From NCBI GenBank assembly GCA_947589005.1, contig CANPZO010000005.1:26818-90817 (forward strand): DNA of 64,000 bases, read 5' to 3'. Numbering within the stretch: the stretch's first letter is position 1; every line of letters begins with the position of its first letter. Positions 34,389 to 43,991 of this stretch are shown in pieces. Position numbers and translations under genes: made by a program. The notes below the pieces were generated by a model, which searched no databases, was not told the DNA's origin, and saw only the letters and a program-made list of their open reading frames with translations. The DNA comes from an uncultured Clostridia bacterium (lineage in GTDB: Bacteria; Bacillota; Clostridia; UMGS1883).

Positions 34389-36725
34389 CTATTCCCTGCC
34401 GAAAATTTTATTTGCTATGCTTACCGTCGCCAAAGCGTCTTTGGCGTAATAGTCCGCACCTATCTCCATGGCGTAGCTTTCGGTGAGCACCGCGCCGCCA
34501 ACGACTATTTTACAGTCGAGGCCGCTTTCACGGACGGCCTTTATGGTCTTTTCCATACTGACGACGGTGGTCGTCATGAGGGCGCTGAGGCCCAGCAGAG
34601 GCGCGCCCGTTTCCCGAAGGGTGTCCACGATGAGGCCGATGTCCACGTCCCGGCCCAAATCCACCACGCTGTAGCCGTAGTTCTGTAGCAGCAGCTTCAC
34701 AATGTTTTTGCCTATGTCGTGGATGTCGCCCTTTACCGTGGCAAGGACCACGGTACCCGAGGCCGCGTCGGAGCCGGCCGCCGCCTCACGGACGGCGTCG
34801 AAGGCTCTCTTGGCGCTGTCCGCCCCGCTCATGAGCTGGGGCAGGAACAGCCTCCCCTTTTCGAAGCCCTCCCCCACCTTGTTAAGGGCGGGTATTATAT
34901 GTCCGTTTATGAGCTCCAGGGCGGGAACGGTCTTTAACATTTCCTTCGCCGCCTCGTAGGAACGCTCCTTCTGCCCGGTGGCGATGAGATGCTCGAGGCC
35001 GGGCTCCTCCTCCTTATGAGCGGCGCTTTGCTCCGCCGCGGCGCAGGCGGCTATATATCCCTCGCAGCCGGGGTCGCCGCCCGCGAGCATTTTCAAGGCT
35101 CCGGGGTCGCCGCTGCTTCGGGGGGACATGGGGTTGTAAATGGCGCAGTCCAGCCCGGCACGCACGGCCATATCCAGGAAAGCGGCGTTGACCGTGGGCC
35201 GTCCCGGGAGACCGAAGGATATGTTGGAAACACCCAGCACCGTCGCCACGCCCAGACGTTCCTTTATCATTCCGAGAGCGTCAAGGGTCTTTTTCGCCGC
35301 AAAATCGTCGGTGGCCACGGTCATGGTCAGGGCGTCGATAATGATGTCGTTTTTGGCGACGCCGTATTCCGCGGCCCTGTTCACGATGCGCTCGGCGATG
35401 GCAAAACGGCCCTCGGCCGAGTCGGGTATGCCCGCCTCGTCAAGAGTGAGGCCCACCACCATGCCGCCGTACTTTTTCACCAGCGGGAACACCGCGTCCA
35501 TGACGGAGTCCTTGCCGTTGACGGAATTTACTATGGGTTTGCCGTTATATACGCGCATGGCCGCCTCCAAAGCGGCGGGAGAGGCGCTGTCTATCTGCAG
35601 AGGCAGGTCGGTGACGGCCTGTATGCGGGGCACGGCCTCCATCATCATTTCAGTTTCATCAATGTCCGGCGAACCGACATTCACGTCCAGCGCGTGGGCG
35701 CCGGCCGCGGCCTGTGACACGGCCTCCCCAAGAATATAGTCGAAATCCCGGTTTTTCAAAGCCTCGCGGAACTTTTTCTTGCCGGTGGGATTGATGCGTT
35801 CGCCGATTATCACCGTGCCCTCGCCGACGGTCAAAGCGTGGGAATAGGAGGCGCAGACCCGCAGGCCCTTCCTTTCCGGCGGGGTAAAGGGTATGTTCTC
35901 GGTATTTTTTACGGCCTGCCTGATGTGCTCCGGCGTTGTGCCGCAGCAGCCGCCCAGGAATTTCACTCCCAGCCTCGCAAATTCGGCGGCGAGGCGGCCG
36001 AACTCCTCCGGCCCAACGTCGTAAACGGTTTCGCCGTTCACCACCTTGGGCAGACCGGCGTTGGGCTGTATCAGCACGGGCACGGAGCTGACGGCCGTTA
36101 GACGCTTCGCCAGCGGCAGTATCTGCGCCGGGCCCAGGCCGCAGTTGATGCCCAGGGCGTCCACGCCAAGACCCTCGAATATCGCCGCCATGCACTCGGG
36201 GTCGGCGCCGGTAAGGGTCTTGCCCTTCTCGTCGAAGGTCATGGAGGCCAGCACCGGCAGGCCGCAGGCGTCCTTTGCCGCCAAAATAGCCGCCTTTGCC
36301 TCGAGGGTATCGCTCATGGTCTCGATGACGATAAGGTCAGCGCCGGCGGCGGCGCCCAGCCTCGCCACCTCATAAAAGGCGGCGTAGGCGTCCTCAAAGT
36401 CCAGCTCGCCCACGGGCTTGAGCAGCGCCCCCGTAGGGCCGACGTCCAGAGCCGTCAGCCCGCCAGCGGAGCGGGCGTTTTCCACCGCTGCCGTTATTAT
36501 CTCCTCGAGCGAATACCTGCTTTTCAGCTTAACGGGGTTGGCGCCGAAGGTGTTGGCGGTCATTATCTCCGCGCCGGCGGCCCGGTACTCCCGATGTATG
36601 CCCCTTATAAGCTCCCTGTGGGTGATGTTCAGTTCTTCCGGCACGGCGCCGGCCTTCATGCCCCTGCGCTGGAGCATGGTGCCAAAGCCGCCGTCGAAAA
36701 TATATCTCCTGTTTTTAAATATCAT
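34389..36725 (-). CDS. metH: Cobalamin-dependent methionine synthase, activation domain absent
   Basis: A 778-residue MetH that moves the methyl group of methyltetrahydrofolate to homocysteine. Residues 1-290 are the homocysteine domain with zinc ligands C195, C260 and C261. Residues about 310-560 are the pterin-binding barrel (VIGERINPTGKKKF). Residues 570-778 are the cap and B12 domain with H669 in the DIHDIG motif. E. coli MetH has about 1227 residues; the C-terminal SAM-dependent activation domain is missing, as in many anaerobes that use a separate activator. No such activator gene is next to it. It is divergent from metF. Confidence 0.95.
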   Translation of the reverse strand: MIFKNRRYIFDGGFGTMLQRRGMKAGAVPEELNITHRELIRGIHREYRAAGAEIMTANTFGANPVKLKSRYSLEEIITAAVENARSAGGLTALDVGPTGALLKPVGELDFEDAYAAFYEVARLGAAAGADLIVIETMSDTLEAKAAILAAKDACGLPVLASMTFDEKGKTLTGADPECMAAIFEGLGVDALGINCGLGPAQILPLAKRLTAVSSVPVLIQPNAGLPKVVNGETVYDVGPEEFGRLAAEFARLGVKFLGGCCGTTPEHIRQAVKNTENIPFTPPERKGLRVCASYSHALTVGEGTVIIGERINPTGKKKFREALKNRDFDYILGEAVSQAAAGAHALDVNVGSPDIDETEMMMEAVPRIQAVTDLPLQIDSASPAALEAAMRVYNGKPIVNSVNGKDSVMDAVFPLVKKYGGMVVGLTLDEAGIPDSAEGRFAIAERIVNRAAEYGVAKNDIIIDALTMTVATDDFAAKKTLDALGMIKERLGVATVLGVSNISFGLPGRPTVNAAFLDMAVRAGLDCAIYNPMSPRSSGDPGALKMLAGGDPGCEGYIAACAAAEQSAAHKEEEPGLEHLIATGQKERSYEAAKEMLKTVPALELINGHIIPALNKVGEGFEKGRLFLPQLMSGADSAKRAFDAVREAAAGSDAASGTVVLATVKGDIHDIGKNIVKLLLQNYGYSVVDLGRDVDIGLIVDTLRETGAPLLGLSALMTTTVVSMEKTIKAVRESGLDCKIVVGGAVLTESYAMEIGADYYAKDALATVSIANKIFGRE

Positions 36726-36758
36726 TTTTTTACTCCTGACCGGTAATTTATTGTCTCT

Positions 36759-36787
36759 ATTATATTCCTTTTTGATTTAAAAGTCAA
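36759..36787 (-). promoter_or_regulatory. metH promoter
   Basis: On the minus strand TTGACT (36782-36787) and TATAAT (36759-36764) are 17 bp apart. No SAM or B12 riboswitch-like structure is seen in the 33-bp leader. Confidence 0.8.
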
Positions 36788-36805
36788 TATAATTTCCCAA
36801 AGGGC

Positions 36806-36834
36806 TTGATTTTTTCCTACCAATATGATAGAAT
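36806..36834 (+). promoter_or_regulatory. metF promoter
   Basis: TTGATT (36806-36811) and TAGAAT (36829-36834) 17 bp apart, 46 bp before the metF ATG. It is back to back with the metH promoter. Confidence 0.7.
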
Positions 36835-36880
36835 AATTATGGTAGAATAATGTAAAAACAAATCAGCGAGGAAGAGTTTT

Positions 36881-37747
36881 ATGTACATAAGCGATATGCT
36901 GAAAAGCAAAAAAATCAACATATCCTTCGAGGTTTTTCCGCCGAAAAAGACGGAAATGTTCGAGGGAGTCCGAGCCGCCGTGGCCGAGCTGGCGGGCCTG
37001 GGCCCCAACTTTATCAGCGTCACCTACGGCGCCGGCGGCGGCACCAGCGCCTATACCGCCGATATCTCGTCGGAAATTCAGGACAAGCACAAAATAACGG
37101 CCTTGAGCCACCTGACCTGCGTGGCCTCCACCAAGGACGAGATAGACGTTATCTCGTCACGGCTTAAAGAAAAGGGCATTGAAAATATCCTTGCCATGAG
37201 GGGCGACATCCCCGAAGACGACAAGGATTTCCCCAATCCCAAGCACTTTATCCATGCCAGCGATTTGATAACCCGTCTCAAGGAAAAGGGCGGCTTTTGC
37301 ATAGGAGGGGCCTGCTATCCGGAGGGGCATATCGAGTGCTCGGACATAGAAACGGATTTAAACAATTTAAAGTATAAGGTGGACTGCGGCTGCGACTTTC
37401 TGATAACTCAGCTTTTCTTTGACAATTCCGCCTTTATGCGCTTTCGGGAGAAGTGCGCCGCCAAGGGTATAAGCGTGCCCATTCTGGCGGGCATAATGCC
37501 GGTGCAGAGCGCCTCCCAAATCAAGCGTATGTGTTCCCTTTCTGGGGCGTCGCTGACGCCGAAGTTCACAAAGATGGTCGAAAAGTACCAGGACGACACC
37601 CCGGCCCTGCTCCAGGCGGGCATTGCCTACGCCACCGAGCAGATAGTGGACCTCATCTCCAACGACGCCGACGGCATCCACATCTACACCATGAATAAGC
37701 CCAATATAGCGAGGCAGATAATGAGCAACATATCGTACCTGATCTGA
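36881..37747 (+). CDS. metF: Methylenetetrahydrofolate reductase
   Basis: A 288-residue flavoenzyme that reduces 5,10-methylene-THF to 5-methyl-THF, the methyl donor used by the neighbouring MetH. Residues 15-25 (FEVFPPKK) with the catalytic Glu, FISVTYGAGG near 46-55, RGDIPEDD near 105 and GGACYPEGH near 143 are family motifs. Length fits the bacterial enzyme. It is transcribed away from metH; the two form one methyl-transfer pathway. The start follows GAGGAAGAG. Confidence 0.95.
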   Translation: MYISDMLKSKKINISFEVFPPKKTEMFEGVRAAVAELAGLGPNFISVTYGAGGGTSAYTADISSEIQDKHKITALSHLTCVASTKDEIDVISSRLKEKGIENILAMRGDIPEDDKDFPNPKHFIHASDLITRLKEKGGFCIGGACYPEGHIECSDIETDLNNLKYKVDCGCDFLITQLFFDNSAFMRFREKCAAKGISVPILAGIMPVQSASQIKRMCSLSGASLTPKFTKMVEKYQDDTPALLQAGIAYATEQIVDLISNDADGIHIYTMNKPNIARQIMSNISYLI

Positions 37748-37798
37748 GGGGCCGGAAAAAATGGCGCAGAACGGCGTCATCACAAGCTCGGTATCGCA

Positions 37799-37822
37799 AG
37801 TTTCGATTAAAAAATCGAAACT
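37799..37822. terminator. Terminator-like hairpin after metF
   Basis: A 10-bp perfect stem, AGTTTCGATT (37799-37808) with AATCGAAACT (37813-37822), loop AAAA. No clear T-run follows, so it may act as a weak terminator or as part of a repeat. The gap 37748-38195 also holds a second hairpin (CAAAATCGG... CCGTTTTG, 37854-37876) and repeat copy B. Confidence 0.5.
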
Positions 37823-37910
37823 CGGCTTACCTCGCTGTGACTCCTTTTCCCCACAAAATCGGCTTCGCCGTTTTGCGGGGGCCCCATTTTGACTGGAAAT
37901 CTTTAATCAA

Positions 37911-38022
37911 GGCAAATTTATGTTTTGATAAACCCAACATAAAATCAAAACTATGAATTAATGTGGAAAAACCGCCTTTTTACGAGAAAAAGACGGTTTT
38001 TCTCATTTTTATGCCCTTGAAC
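37911..38022. repeat. Dispersed inverted-repeat element (copy B)
   Basis: Shares GGCAAATTTATGTTTTGATAA with the element at 63925 and AATGTGGAAAAACCGCCTTTTTAC with the one at 58207. It has an internal hairpin (AAAACCGCCTTTTT to AAAAAGACGGTTTT, about 37968-37999) and the right end GCCCTTGAAC (38013-38022). The expected left GTTCAAGGGC end is not visible. It lies between metF and ppa. Confidence 0.7.
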
Positions 38023-38195
38023 TACGAACGAAAATCACCCTCGGCGTACCTGTGTACGCCGTCGGGAGGGCTTGCTCGGCGGCAGAGGCCGCCTGCGCGA
38101 GCTGATTTTCGTCCGTTCTGCGCGATTTTTTCGCCCGGCCCCTGTGCCACCAGTAAGCTTTTTTATTAAATTTTTAACATAAATCTTTAATCAGG

Positions 38196-38726
38196 TCATT
38201 TTCCGAATTTTTCGTTATATGCCTGCATGCTCGCCTCGATTATGCGCTCGGCCTCGTCGCGGCCCAATATCTCCTTGACGGCGGTCTCCTTGTCCTCAAG
38301 GAACTTGTACACCTCGAAGAAGTGAGATATCTCCTTGAATATATGCTCCGGCAGCTCCGAGATGTCCTTATAGATGGAATATGTGGGGTCGCGGAAGGGC
38401 AGGGCGATTATCTTTTCGTCCACCATGCCGCCGTCTATCATCTTTATCACGCCGATGGGATAACAGCGCACCAGCACAAGGCTGTCTATTACCTCCTGAC
38501 AGAGCACAAGCACGTCGAGGGGGTCGTTGTCGCCGGCGTATGTACGGGGGATAAAGCCGTAGTTGGCCGGGTAATGGGTAGAGGTGTAAAGCACCCGGTC
38601 AAGGATTATCATGCCGGTGGCCTTGTCAAGCTCATATTTGTTTTTCCCGCCCTTGCCGATCTCGATAACGGCCAAAAAGTCGTCCTTTTTTATTCTGTCG
38701 GGGGCTACGTCATGCCATACGTTCAT
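38196..38726 (-). CDS. ppa: Inorganic pyrophosphatase (family I)
   Basis: A 176-residue enzyme that hydrolyses pyrophosphate to phosphate; E. coli Ppa has the same length. Residues such as ELDKATGMIILDRVLYTSTHYP, NYGFIPRTYAGDNDPLDVLVLC and EIISHFFEVYK-like elements match the family, including the D-x-D-x2-D metal-binding set. Frames open further upstream, but the ATG at 38726 sits 9 bp after GAAAGGA and gives the normal N-terminus. It starts right after the stop of the RNA methyltransferase gene, so the two form an operon. Confidence 0.94.
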   Translation of the reverse strand: MNVWHDVAPDRIKKDDFLAVIEIGKGGKNKYELDKATGMIILDRVLYTSTHYPANYGFIPRTYAGDNDPLDVLVLCQEVIDSLVLVRCYPIGVIKMIDGGMVDEKIIALPFRDPTYSIYKDISELPEHIFKEISHFFEVYKFLEDKETAVKEILGRDEAERIIEASMQAYNEKFGK

Positions 38727-38731
38727 CTCTA

Positions 38732-39994
38732 TCATCCTTTCAAATATTTTGGTAACCGGTTTTTTATCTGTCCGCCGTCGGATTTGCCCCAGCCCAGGGG
38801 GAAGCCCCGCCAAAGCAGGGCGGCGTATCCCTTCTCTCCCTCGATGGGCAGGGTCTCGCCGGCGTAGTATTTTTCCGCCTGGGCGTCGGACAGCTCAACT
38901 CCCCGCCGGAAATCCTCCTTTTTCAAGGCCATGCACAGGTGGTGCGACGGCTCGAACCGCCCTTTTTTATTGTCGCCCAGATACAGGCCCGGCCTCGGGG
39001 ATTTTATGTTTTTAAGCGAGCCAAGACCCTCGGGCAGCAGATAAAGCCTCTCGCCGTAGGCGGCAAAATCGCCTTTCAGCTCAAGGTTCAGGCTGTCCTT
39101 TTCGAATTGCCTGTAAAGGGACAGGTCAAGCCTTTCCGAATGGGGCTTTCGCTCCGCGCGTTCATCGCCGGACTTTTTGAATTTTGCGGCAAAATGACCC
39201 TCGCCCCGGTGAGTGTGGGGCATAAGCCTTTCCCGGGCGGTCACGGTCAGCTCGGGATGTGCGCTCAGCAGCCTTTCGCAGACGGCCTCGTCCTCATCTC
39301 GGGCAAAGGTGCAGGTGGAATACACCAGCTCCCCTCCGCCGCGGAGCATTTTCACCGCCGACTCCAGAATGTTGAGCTGGCGCACCGCGCAGGAGCGGCT
39401 GTGCTCCGGACTCCACTGGGCGGCGGCCTCCGGGTCGCGGCGGAACATTCCCTCGCCGCCGCAGGGGGCGTCCACCAGAATTTTGTCAAAAAACAGCGGA
39501 AACTCGTCCTCCATTTTTTCCGGCGGCATATTTGTGACGGCGGCGTTCCTTATGCCCATGCGCTCGATGTTTTCGACAAGCACCGACGCCCGGGAGGGGA
39601 CGATTTCGTTCGCGACCAGCAGTCCCTCGCCCTTGAGCATGGCCGCAAGCTGGGTGCTTTTGCCGCCGGGCGCGGCGCAGAGGTCCAGCGTCCGGTCGCC
39701 GGGAGCGGGGGCCAGCATTTCGGCGGCGACCATGGCCGAGGGCTCCTGAGAATAGATGAGCCCCGCGCGGCTGCATAAATGCCGCCCGGCCCGTATATCA
39801 TAATAAAAACCCGACGGGCACCAGTCCACCGGCCCCAGACTGTAGGGGAAAAGCCCGAGCAGCTCTCGGGGGCCGATTTTCAGAGTGTTCACCCGAAAGC
39901 CCCTGACCGGCGGCTTGTCATATTCCGCAAGGAACGCCGGATACTCCCCGCCCAGTTCGGTTTTCATTCGGTTTAAAAATTCCTCCGGGAGCAT
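38732..39994 (-). CDS. rRNA (cytosine-C5)-methyltransferase, RsmF-like
   Basis: A 420-residue RsmB/RsmF-family enzyme. The SAM site is LDLCAAPGGKSTQLAA (about 104-119). The two catalytic Cys motifs are DAPCGGEGMFRRD near 175 and YSTCTF near 228. The C-terminal 120 residues resemble the RsmF RNA-binding (PUA-like/DUF) region. It would methylate 16S rRNA cytosines, site not certain. It is followed by ppa with no gap. Confidence 0.9.
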   Translation of the reverse strand: MLPEEFLNRMKTELGGEYPAFLAEYDKPPVRGFRVNTLKIGPRELLGLFPYSLGPVDWCPSGFYYDIRAGRHLCSRAGLIYSQEPSAMVAAEMLAPAPGDRTLDLCAAPGGKSTQLAAMLKGEGLLVANEIVPSRASVLVENIERMGIRNAAVTNMPPEKMEDEFPLFFDKILVDAPCGGEGMFRRDPEAAAQWSPEHSRSCAVRQLNILESAVKMLRGGGELVYSTCTFARDEDEAVCERLLSAHPELTVTARERLMPHTHRGEGHFAAKFKKSGDERAERKPHSERLDLSLYRQFEKDSLNLELKGDFAAYGERLYLLPEGLGSLKNIKSPRPGLYLGDNKKGRFEPSHHLCMALKKEDFRRGVELSDAQAEKYYAGETLPIEGEKGYAALLWRGFPLGWGKSDGGQIKNRLPKYLKG

Positions 39995-40093
39995 ATGTCA
40001 CCAACTCGATAAAGTATTTCTACATATATGATAAACAAAAACGGCGAATTTGTCAACAATTCTTTAATAAATTAATAAATAAAAATAATTTGA

Positions 40094-40122
40094 TTGACAT
40101 CGGGCCGTTATTCTGCTAAAAT
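40094..40122 (+). promoter_or_regulatory. ftsH promoter
   Basis: TTGACA (40094-40099) and TAAAAT (40117-40122), 17-bp spacer, 37 bp before the ATG. Confidence 0.78.
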
Positions 40123-40158
40123 ATATTTTGATATTTGCAAGGATAGAAGGCGAAAAAA

Positions 40159-41973
40159 ATGAACAACAATAAATCGAAAAAACCGAAAAAGCCAATAATA
40201 TTCTACTATCTTATCGCCCTGGCGGTGCTGATGGTATTGAACGCGGTGGTCTTTCCGCAGTATCTGAAAAGCGGCATCGAGGAAGTGGATTACGGCACTT
40301 TCCTGAAATGGGTGGACGAGGGCAAGGTCACCAAGGCCCAGGTGGACGCGGACACGGTCAGATTTGAGGCCAGGGACGGCGACGGGCCGGTTCGTGTGTA
40401 TCAGTCCAACATCGTCGCCAACAACGAGCTTTCGGAAAAGCTCTACGATGCCGGCGTCAAGTACAGTCAGGACCTGCCGAAGGAAATAAATCCGATTTTG
40501 TCATTTGTCATTTCGTGGATACTGCCCCTGGTCATGCTGGTGTTTATAGGCCAGCTCCTGAGCCGGCGCATGGGCGGCATGAACGCCATGAGCTTCGGCA
40601 AGTCCGGGGCTAAGATATACGCCGAAAACGAGACCGGCAAGACCTTCGCCGACGTGGCCGGAGAGGACGAGGCCAAGGACGCCCTGCGGGAGATAGTGGA
40701 CTTCCTCCACGACCCGAAAAAGTACGCCGACATCGGCGCCGCCCTGCCCAAGGGCGCATTGTTGGTGGGCCCTCCCGGTACGGGCAAAACCCTCCTCGCC
40801 AAGGCCGTGGCCGGAGAAGCCAAGGTGCCTTTCTTCTCCATCTCCGGCTCGGAATTTGTGGAAATGTTCGTGGGCATGGGCGCGGCAAAGGTTCGCGACC
40901 TGTTCAAGCAGGCCAACGAAAAGGCCCCCTGCATAGTTTTCATAGACGAGATAGACACCATCGGCAAAAAGCGCGGAGGTCTGGTGGAGGGCGGCAACGA
41001 CGAGCGGGAGCAGACCCTCAATCAGCTCCTGACCGAAATGGACGGCTTCGACGCCAACAAGGGCGTCGTGATACTCGCCGCCACCAACCGTCCCGAATCA
41101 CTGGACAAGGCCCTCCTCCGCCCCGGCCGCTTTGACCGGCGGATACCTGTGGAGCTGCCGGACCTTGCCGGACGCGAGGCCATACTCCGCGTCCACGCAA
41201 AGGACGTAAAAATGGGCGAAAATATCGACTACAACGCCATTGCCCGCGCCACCTCCGGCGCCAGCGGAGCCGAGCTTGCAAACATTGTCAACGAGGCCGC
41301 TCTGCGGGCGGTGCGCTTTGGCCGCGGCGAGGTTTCTCAAGAGGATTTGGAGGAGAGCGTCGAGGTGGTAATCGCCGGATATCAGCGGAAGAACGCCTCA
41401 ATTTCACGCCATGAAAAGGAGATAGTCGCCTATCATGAGGTGGGGCACGCTCTTGTTGCCGCCCGCCAGTCAAATTCCGCCCCCGTACACAAGATAACCA
41501 TAATCCCCCGCACTTCGGGGGCCTTGGGCTATACCATGCAGGTGGAGGAGGACGAGCGTTTCCTCATGAGCAAGGACGAAGCCTTTAACAAAATCGCCAC
41601 CTTTACCGGCGGACGGGCCGCCGAGGAGCTGATTTTCGGCTCCGTTACCACCGGCGCCGCCAACGATATCGAGCAGGCCACCCGCATAGCACGGGCGATG
41701 GTGACCCGCTACGGCATGAGCGACTCCTTCGACATGACGGCCCTTGAGACCGTCACAAACCAGTATCTGGGCGGCGACACCTCCCTCATGTGCAGCGCCG
41801 AAACCGCCGCCAAGGTGGACGCCGAGGTGGTCGGGCTCATACGCAAGGCCCACGAAAAGGCCATCGGTATCCTTAAAAACGATATGAACAAGCTCCACGA
41901 GCTGGCCGGTTACCTGCTGGAAAGGGAGACCATAACCGGCGAGGAATTTATGAAGATACTCAAGAGCGAATAA
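40159..41973 (+). CDS. ftsH: ATP-dependent zinc metalloprotease FtsH
   Basis: A 604-residue membrane AAA+ protease that extracts and degrades membrane and regulatory proteins. Two membrane segments (about 13-33 and 112-132) flank a short extracytoplasmic domain. Walker A is GPPGTGKT (204-211), the SRH follows, and the zinc site HEVGH lies at 426-430. It is a little shorter at the C-terminus than E. coli FtsH. It has its own promoter, and a peptidase-like gene follows after 30 bp. Confidence 0.96.
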   Translation: MNNNKSKKPKKPIIFYYLIALAVLMVLNAVVFPQYLKSGIEEVDYGTFLKWVDEGKVTKAQVDADTVRFEARDGDGPVRVYQSNIVANNELSEKLYDAGVKYSQDLPKEINPILSFVISWILPLVMLVFIGQLLSRRMGGMNAMSFGKSGAKIYAENETGKTFADVAGEDEAKDALREIVDFLHDPKKYADIGAALPKGALLVGPPGTGKTLLAKAVAGEAKVPFFSISGSEFVEMFVGMGAAKVRDLFKQANEKAPCIVFIDEIDTIGKKRGGLVEGGNDEREQTLNQLLTEMDGFDANKGVVILAATNRPESLDKALLRPGRFDRRIPVELPDLAGREAILRVHAKDVKMGENIDYNAIARATSGASGAELANIVNEAALRAVRFGRGEVSQEDLEESVEVVIAGYQRKNASISRHEKEIVAYHEVGHALVAARQSNSAPVHKITIIPRTSGALGYTMQVEEDERFLMSKDEAFNKIATFTGGRAAEELIFGSVTTGAANDIEQATRIARAMVTRYGMSDSFDMTALETVTNQYLGGDTSLMCSAETAAKVDAEVVGLIRKAHEKAIGILKNDMNKLHELAGYLLERETITGEEFMKILKSE

Positions 41974-42003
41974 GCCCCGACGACGGGGACGAGAGGTGAC
42001 AAA

Positions 42004-42459
42004 ATGCTTTCCGCTAATTTTGACGAGCTGCTGCCCATAATAGAAGAGGAGATAGCCTCCGGGGGGAAGGTCCGCTTCAAACCCCGGGGGCGGAGTATGC
42101 TGCCGTTTTTGATGGAGGGCAGGGACGAGGTGGTTCTCACCGCCCCGCCGGAGAGACTGAAAAAGTACGACATTCCCTTTTACCGCCGGCGGGACGGAGG
42201 CTTTGTCCTCCATCGGGTGGTGGGCTTTTGTCCCGACGGCAGCTACATAATGTGCGGCGACAATCAGTATATCAGGGAAAAGGGCATAGCGCACGGACAG
42301 ATAATCGGCCTTGTGGAGGGAGTTTACCGCAAGGGCCGGTACATTCCCGCCGAGGCGCCTTTTTACCGCATATGGGGCGCGCTTTGGCCCAAGGTCATGT
42401 GGTTAAGGGGCTTTCCGCCGAGGGCCGTCGGTAAGATAAAGAGAACGCTTTTCAGATAA
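42004..42459 (+). CDS. S24/S26 peptidase-like protein
   Basis: A 151-residue protein with the signal-peptidase fold: GRSMLPFL with S31 and FVLHRVVG with H70, the Ser-His pattern of eukaryotic/SipW-type signal peptidases rather than Ser-Lys. The CGDNQ box follows near residue 90. There is no clear membrane anchor, so it may not be a general signal peptidase. Such short S24-like proteins often occur with PqqD-type or cyclic-peptide genes, but none is nearby. The ribosome binding site is GAGAGGTG. Confidence 0.7.
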   Translation: MLSANFDELLPIIEEEIASGGKVRFKPRGRSMLPFLMEGRDEVVLTAPPERLKKYDIPFYRRRDGGFVLHRVVGFCPDGSYIMCGDNQYIREKGIAHGQIIGLVEGVYRKGRYIPAEAPFYRIWGALWPKVMWLRGFPPRAVGKIKRTLFR

Positions 42460-42482
42460 CTTGACCGCAAAGGAGACATAAT

Positions 42483-43730
42483 ATGTCAATAAAAATAGAT
42501 GTAAGGATAGAAAAAACCGCCGCCGAAGCCGAGTCCGGCCTGGCAGAAAAATTTAAGGAGATAGACGAGGTCGCCTTTTACAATCAGCAAAAGGTTTTGC
42601 GGGCCTTTATCGACAACCGTGTCAGCACCGCCGACTTCAATCCCACCACGGGCTACGGCTACGACGACGGCGGCCGCGATACTCTGGACAGGATATACGC
42701 CCAGGTGTTCGGGGCCGAGGCCGCCCTCGTGCGCCACAACATAGTCAACGGCACCCACTGTCTGGCCATCGCCCTTTTCGCCGTGCTGCGTCCCGGCGAC
42801 ACCCTGCTCGCCGTCACCGGCAAACCCTACGACACCCTCGAGGAGGTCATCGGCATCAGCGGCGAGGGCGGCGGCAGTCTGCGGGAGTTCGGCGTAAAGT
42901 ACGAGCAGGTTGACCTTGCGGGCGGCAAGCCCGACCTCGAGGCAATAAAAAAGGCCCTCCACGGCGGGGTCAAGGCCGTCATAATCCAGCGTTCCAAGGG
43001 CTACGACTGGCGGGAGTCGGTCAGCGTGGCCGAGATAGGCGAAATCATCGCCGCCGTCCGTCAGGTCAAGCCCGACACCGTCTGCATAGTGGACAACTGC
43101 TACGGCGAATTTGTGGAAAAAACCGAGCCCACCGAGGCGGACGCCGACCTGGTGGCGGGCAGCCTTATCAAGAACCCCGGCGGCGGCCTTGCCCAGACCG
43201 GCGGTTATCTGGCCGGCAAGGCCAAATATGTGGAAATGGCCGCTTACCGTCAGACCTGTCCCGGCATCGGGGCCGAGTGCGGGGCCACGTTAGGGCAGAA
43301 CCGCTTTATGTACCAGGGGCTTTTCATGGCTCCCCACGCCGTGGCTCAAGCGGTGAAGGCCGCCGCTCTGTGCGGCGGTATAATGGAACGGTTGGGCTAT
43401 GAGGTCAACCCCCGTCCCCTGGACCGCCGCAGCGACATAATCCAGGCGGTGAAATTGGGGGACGAGAAAAAGCTCGTCAAATTTATTCAGGCAATTCAGT
43501 CCGCCTCGCCGGTGGACAGCTATGCCCTGCCCCTGCCCTGGGATATGCCCGGCTACCGCCATCAGGTCATAATGGCCGCCGGAACCTTCGTCTCCGGCGC
43601 CAGCATAGAGCTCAGCGCCGACGCCCCCATCAAGCCCCCCTACGTCTGCTTCATGCAGGGCGGTCTCACCTACGAAAGCGCCAAGATAGCCATAATGCAC
43701 GCGGCGAGCGCGCTGCTCGACGGCGAATAA
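42483..43730 (+). CDS. Methionine gamma-lyase family protein (aluminium resistance family, PLP enzyme)
   Basis: A 415-residue PLP-dependent protein of the cystathionine/methionine-gamma-lyase-like family called aluminium resistance protein in Bacillota. Family features are VRHNIVNGTHCLAIALFAVL near 82-100, a D-N-C-Y-G-E-F segment near 208, and the predicted PLP lysine K230 in SLIKNPGGG. The substrate has not been shown for this subgroup; Cys, Met or homocysteine elimination is possible. A terminator follows. Confidence 0.85.
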   Translation: MSIKIDVRIEKTAAEAESGLAEKFKEIDEVAFYNQQKVLRAFIDNRVSTADFNPTTGYGYDDGGRDTLDRIYAQVFGAEAALVRHNIVNGTHCLAIALFAVLRPGDTLLAVTGKPYDTLEEVIGISGEGGGSLREFGVKYEQVDLAGGKPDLEAIKKALHGGVKAVIIQRSKGYDWRESVSVAEIGEIIAAVRQVKPDTVCIVDNCYGEFVEKTEPTEADADLVAGSLIKNPGGGLAQTGGYLAGKAKYVEMAAYRQTCPGIGAECGATLGQNRFMYQGLFMAPHAVAQAVKAAALCGGIMERLGYEVNPRPLDRRSDIIQAVKLGDEKKLVKFIQAIQSASPVDSYALPLPWDMPGYRHQVIMAAGTFVSGASIELSADAPIKPPYVCFMQGGLTYESAKIAIMHAASALLDGE

Positions 43731-43753
43731 CGGCGCGTCTATTCTAAATAAAA

Positions 43754-43799
43754 CCACGGGGACATGGCTTTCCGAGCCTGATATCCCCGTGGCTTTTTT
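43754..43799 (+). terminator. Terminator after the PLP enzyme gene
   Basis: CCACGGGGA (43754-43762) pairs with TCCCCGTGG (43784-43792), followed by CTTTTTTC. Confidence 0.8.
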
Positions 43800-43801
43800 C
43801 G

Positions 43802-43972
43802 TTAGTTCCGTTTTTCCTTTTTCTTCCCGCCGTGGCAGGCGTCGGCCATGGCGCAGCCGCCGCAGCCGCACCCGCAGCCGCAGGAGCCGCCGGACTTACG
43901 CTTTTTCACAAGACTGAACACCGCCAGCCCCACAAGGGCCGCGACTATTAATAACACTACCAGCGTGCCCAC
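43802..43972 (-). CDS. FeoB-associated Cys-rich membrane protein
   Basis: A 56-residue protein with one membrane helix (about 3-22), a basic stop-transfer KKRK and a Cys-rich tail holding CGCGCGCGGC and a later Cys. This is the pattern of the small FeoB-associated protein of Bacillota (FeoC/VirK-like role unknown). The GTG start at 43972 has AAGGAG 9-10 bp upstream. It lies 19 bp after feoB on the same strand, so it is the last gene of the feo operon. Confidence 0.85.
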   Translation of the reverse strand: MGTLVVLLIVAALVGLAVFSLVKKRKSGGSCGCGCGCGGCAMADACHGGKKKEKRN

Positions 43973-43991
43973 GCGCCTCACTCCTTTTACT

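Noticed and set aside
36726..36880. SAM or B12 riboswitch between metH and metF
   Set aside because: The 155-bp region is taken up by two promoters; no conserved riboswitch core or long structured leader is present.
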